From the NCBI GenBank assembly GCA_002683775.1, contig NYTT01000039.1, forward strand, positions 1 through 34,384: DNA of 34,384 nt. Direction: 5' to 3'. The notes under the pieces were generated by a model. The model made no database searches. It worked only from the letters and a program-made list of their open reading frames with translations, and had not been told where the DNA came from. Position numbers and translations under genes: made by a program. This DNA comes from Flavobacteriales bacterium (GTDB taxonomy: Bacteria; Bacteroidota; Bacteroidia; Flavobacteriales; BACL11). Position 1 is the first letter of the stretch. Each line of letters starts with the position of its first letter. Of the stretch, positions 32,597-34,384 are shown piece by piece.

Positions 32597-33690
32597 TTGA
32601 CTAATCCTAATGCAATTTTTGCAATTTTATCAGCTGCATTTGTTACAGCAATTTTTTTAATATTTCTACTTAAAGACTCCATAAGACCCTCATTACTTAA
32701 TAAATCTTTAAGCGTACATACAAGTTTACTATTTGCATGTGAATCCTCTACAAGAAGAGCAGCATTCTTATTAACTAGTGATTGTGCATTTTTATATTGA
32801 TGATTTTCAGAAACATTTGGGGACGGTATTAATATAGCAGGCTTTCCAATACAACAAAGTTCTGAAATCGCGATAGCACCTGCTCTAGAAATTATTATAT
32901 CAGAAACTGCATAAGCATGATCCATTTTTTTTATAAAAGTATGTACACTAACTTTATCTGAATTAATACCTAATAGACATTCTTCAGATCTTATTTTAAA
33001 CGCGGTCCCTGTCTGCCAAATTAAATTTACGCCTAAGTTCATTATTAATTGTATATTATTTGCTATTGCATTATTTATAGATAATGCACCTAAGCTCCCT
33101 CCAATAACTAAAATTGTAGGCTTAGATACATCAATTTTAAACTGCTTGCTAGCTGTCACTTTTTTAGAGTAAAAACCTAATATTTCACTCCTTATTGGAT
33201 TTCCAGTATAAATAATTTTTTTTGTAGGAAAGAATCGATCCATGCCATCGTATGCAACACATATTTTCTGCACATATTTACTCAAGATCTTATTAGTTAT
33301 TCCTGGATAGGAATTTTGTTCTTGAATTAAAGTTGGAATCCCCTTTTTTGCAGCAACATATAATAAAGGTGCACTAGCATAACCACCTGTTCCAATAGCT
33401 AGATCTGGCTTAAATTCTTTTACTATATTTTTTGCTTTAATGATACTGTGAAGAACTTTAAAAGGAAATAGAATGTTTCTTTTACTAAAACTTCTTTGAA
33501 TTCCACTTATCCAAAGACCAATAATTCTATAACCTTCGGCTGGAACTTTTTGCATTTCCATTCTATCATTTGCGCCAACAAATAAGAATTCAACATCTAA
33601 TACGCTTTTTTCTATTGATTTAGCTATTGCTATAGCAGGAAATACATGCCCTCCAGTACCACCACCACTAATAATAATTTTAAGCTTCAT
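32593..33690 (-). CDS. murG: Undecaprenyldiphospho-muramoylpentapeptide beta-N-acetylglucosaminyltransferase
   Basis: A GT28 glycosyltransferase of 365 residues that adds GlcNAc to lipid I to give lipid II at the inner face of the membrane. SGGGTGGHVFPAIAIA, close to the N-terminus, is the first glycine-rich loop, GTGGYASAPLLYVA the second, and GGSLGALSINNA and SRAGAIAISELCCIGKPAILIP the donor-binding part. ATG at 33690 overlaps the end of ftsW by 11 bases; an in-frame GTG two codons upstream is less likely. The stop overlaps murC (ATGA). Confidence 0.96.
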   Translation of the reverse strand: MKLKIIISGGGTGGHVFPAIAIAKSIEKSVLDVEFLFVGANDRMEMQKVPAEGYRIIGLWISGIQRSFSKRNILFPFKVLHSIIKAKNIVKEFKPDLAIGTGGYASAPLLYVAAKKGIPTLIQEQNSYPGITNKILSKYVQKICVAYDGMDRFFPTKKIIYTGNPIRSEILGFYSKKVTASKQFKIDVSKPTILVIGGSLGALSINNAIANNIQLIMNLGVNLIWQTGTAFKIRSEECLLGINSDKVSVHTFIKKMDHAYAVSDIIISRAGAIAISELCCIGKPAILIPSPNVSENHQYKNAQSLVNKNAALLVEDSHANSKLVCTLKDLLSNEGLMESLSRNIKKIAVTNAADKIAKIALGLVK

Positions 33691-34384
33691 ATTCACCTTT
33701 TATAGAAGTTCTACTAACACTTAACATTACACCTAAAGAAATAAAAGTAAAGACTAAAGATGTGCCTCCCATACTAATCAAAGGTAGAGTCTGCCCTGTA
33801 ACAGGAAATACTCCAATCGAAACAAGCATATTTACAATAGCTTGAAAAACTAAAGAAAACATCAATGAGACAACAATTAAGCTACCAAATATACTTTTAG
33901 TTGTTAACGAAATCCTAATAGATCTAAAAAGCAATATTAAGTAAGATAATAATATCACACCTCCACCTACTAAGCCATACTCTTCTATAATTATTGCATA
34001 TATAAAATCTGATTCTGAATACGGTAAAATATTTCTTTGGGTACTTTTTCCAGGACCTAGCCCAAAAAAAGAGCCATTTTGTATTGCAACTAGAGCTTGT
34101 GTTTGTTGATAATCTTTATCCATCCTTTCAGTACTATCACTAATGAAATAACTATCAATTCTACTGACCCAAGTAGCTGACCTTGGAAATATTTTCGTTC
34201 CAAAAGTTGTAAATTTTGCTGACCCATAAATTAGAATCGCCAACAAAAAAGAATAACCTAAAACTTTTGCAATCAAATTAATCTTTATCTTAGCTATAAA
34301 CATTAAAACTATTCCATTAATAAAGACTAGTGCTGCTGTAGAAAAGTTATTAGGCAAAATTAATATACAAACTAAAAGCAAAGG
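33680..34384 (-). CDS. ftsW: FtsW peptidoglycan glycosyltransferase, partial (C-terminal part)
   Basis: The C-terminal 234 residues of a SEDS-family protein; the N-terminus lies beyond the right edge of the window. PNNFSTAALVFINGI near the edge is the SEDS motif following the catalytic region. QALVAIQNGSFFGLGPGKSTQRNILPYSESDFIYAIIIEEYGLVG covers the large extracellular loop and the following helix, and PVTGQTLPLISMGGTSLVF is the SEDS signature near the end. FtsW polymerises septal glycan with its partner PBP3 (FtsI). Full length is usually about 380-400, so roughly 150 residues are missing by truncation only. Its last codons overlap murG. Confidence 0.95.
   Translation of the reverse strand, partial: PLLLVCILILPNNFSTAALVFINGIVLMFIAKIKINLIAKVLGYSFLLAILIYGSAKFTTFGTKIFPRSATWVSRIDSYFISDSTERMDKDYQQTQALVAIQNGSFFGLGPGKSTQRNILPYSESDFIYAIIIEEYGLVGGGVILLSYLILLFRSIRISLTTKSIFGSLIVVSLMFSLVFQAIVNMLVSIGVFPVTGQTLPLISMGGTSLVFTFISLGVMLSVSRTSIKGEYEA

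Noticed and set aside
1..34384. tRNA, rRNA, CRISPR arrays, insertion sequences, prophage or restriction genes
   Set aside because: Read for tRNA-like cloverleafs, regularly spaced repeats and transposase motifs; none was recognised, and gene order is continuous.

Overview
The window is about 34 kb of AT-rich DNA from a Bacteroidota (Bacteroidetes) chromosome, most likely a member of Flavobacteriales. The evidence is a complete type IX secretion/gliding core (porP/sprF-gldK-gldL-gldM-gldN), a division cluster lacking ddl between murC and ftsQ, an FtsZ with a long tail, a topA/arginase-like/miaB/sigma-54 activator/lptE/secG/groESL neighbourhood typical of this phylum, and -7 promoter elements resembling TAnnTTTG. 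No tRNA, rRNA, CRISPR or insertion sequence was seen, and no gene-free stretch exceeds 300 bases.

Region 1 (1-10455, all minus strand) is a surface-polysaccharide locus read from a Wzz-like chain-length protein (10455) through a MurJ/MviN-type flippase, an O-antigen ligase/polymerase, two poorly characterised proteins, a family 2 glycosyltransferase, a PglC-like phosphoglycosyl transferase, a DegT/PglE-like aminotransferase, a PglF/WbpM-like dehydratase and a divergent GpsA. It ends with the start of a second, Wzx-type flippase that runs off the window edge. The genes overlap or nearly touch, and many begin with TTG or GTG. Dehydratase, aminotransferase and phosphoglycosyl transferase together suggest that the repeat unit starts from a bacillosamine-like amino sugar.

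Region 2 (10539-19873, minus) runs topA - arginase-like pseudoenzyme - porP/sprF - gldK - gldL - gldM - gldN and ends at a clear intrinsic terminator. The spacing allows one long transcript from topA into the secretion machine. The arginase-like protein appears to have lost three of six metal ligands.

Region 3 (about 19995-26285, plus) runs miaB - sigma-54 activator - lptE - TPR protein - secG with gaps or overlaps of 0-2 bases, then groES-groEL after a 128-base gap. That gap holds a good match to a -24/-12 (sigma-54) promoter with a 20-base dyad upstream, so the neighbouring activator may control the chaperonins. A 16-bp-stem terminator closes the operon.

Region 4 (26314-34384, minus) is the end of the division/cell-wall cluster: ftsW (partial) - murG - murC - ftsQ - ftsA - ftsZ, followed by a membrane fatty acid desaturase that seems to have its own promoter with an overlapping operator-like dyad.

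Nothing here is a clearly new biological system. The best leads are the predicted sigma-54 control of groESL, the degenerate arginase-like protein between topA and the T9SS genes, the two unassigned polysaccharide-locus proteins, and the run of non-ATG starts in the polysaccharide operon.
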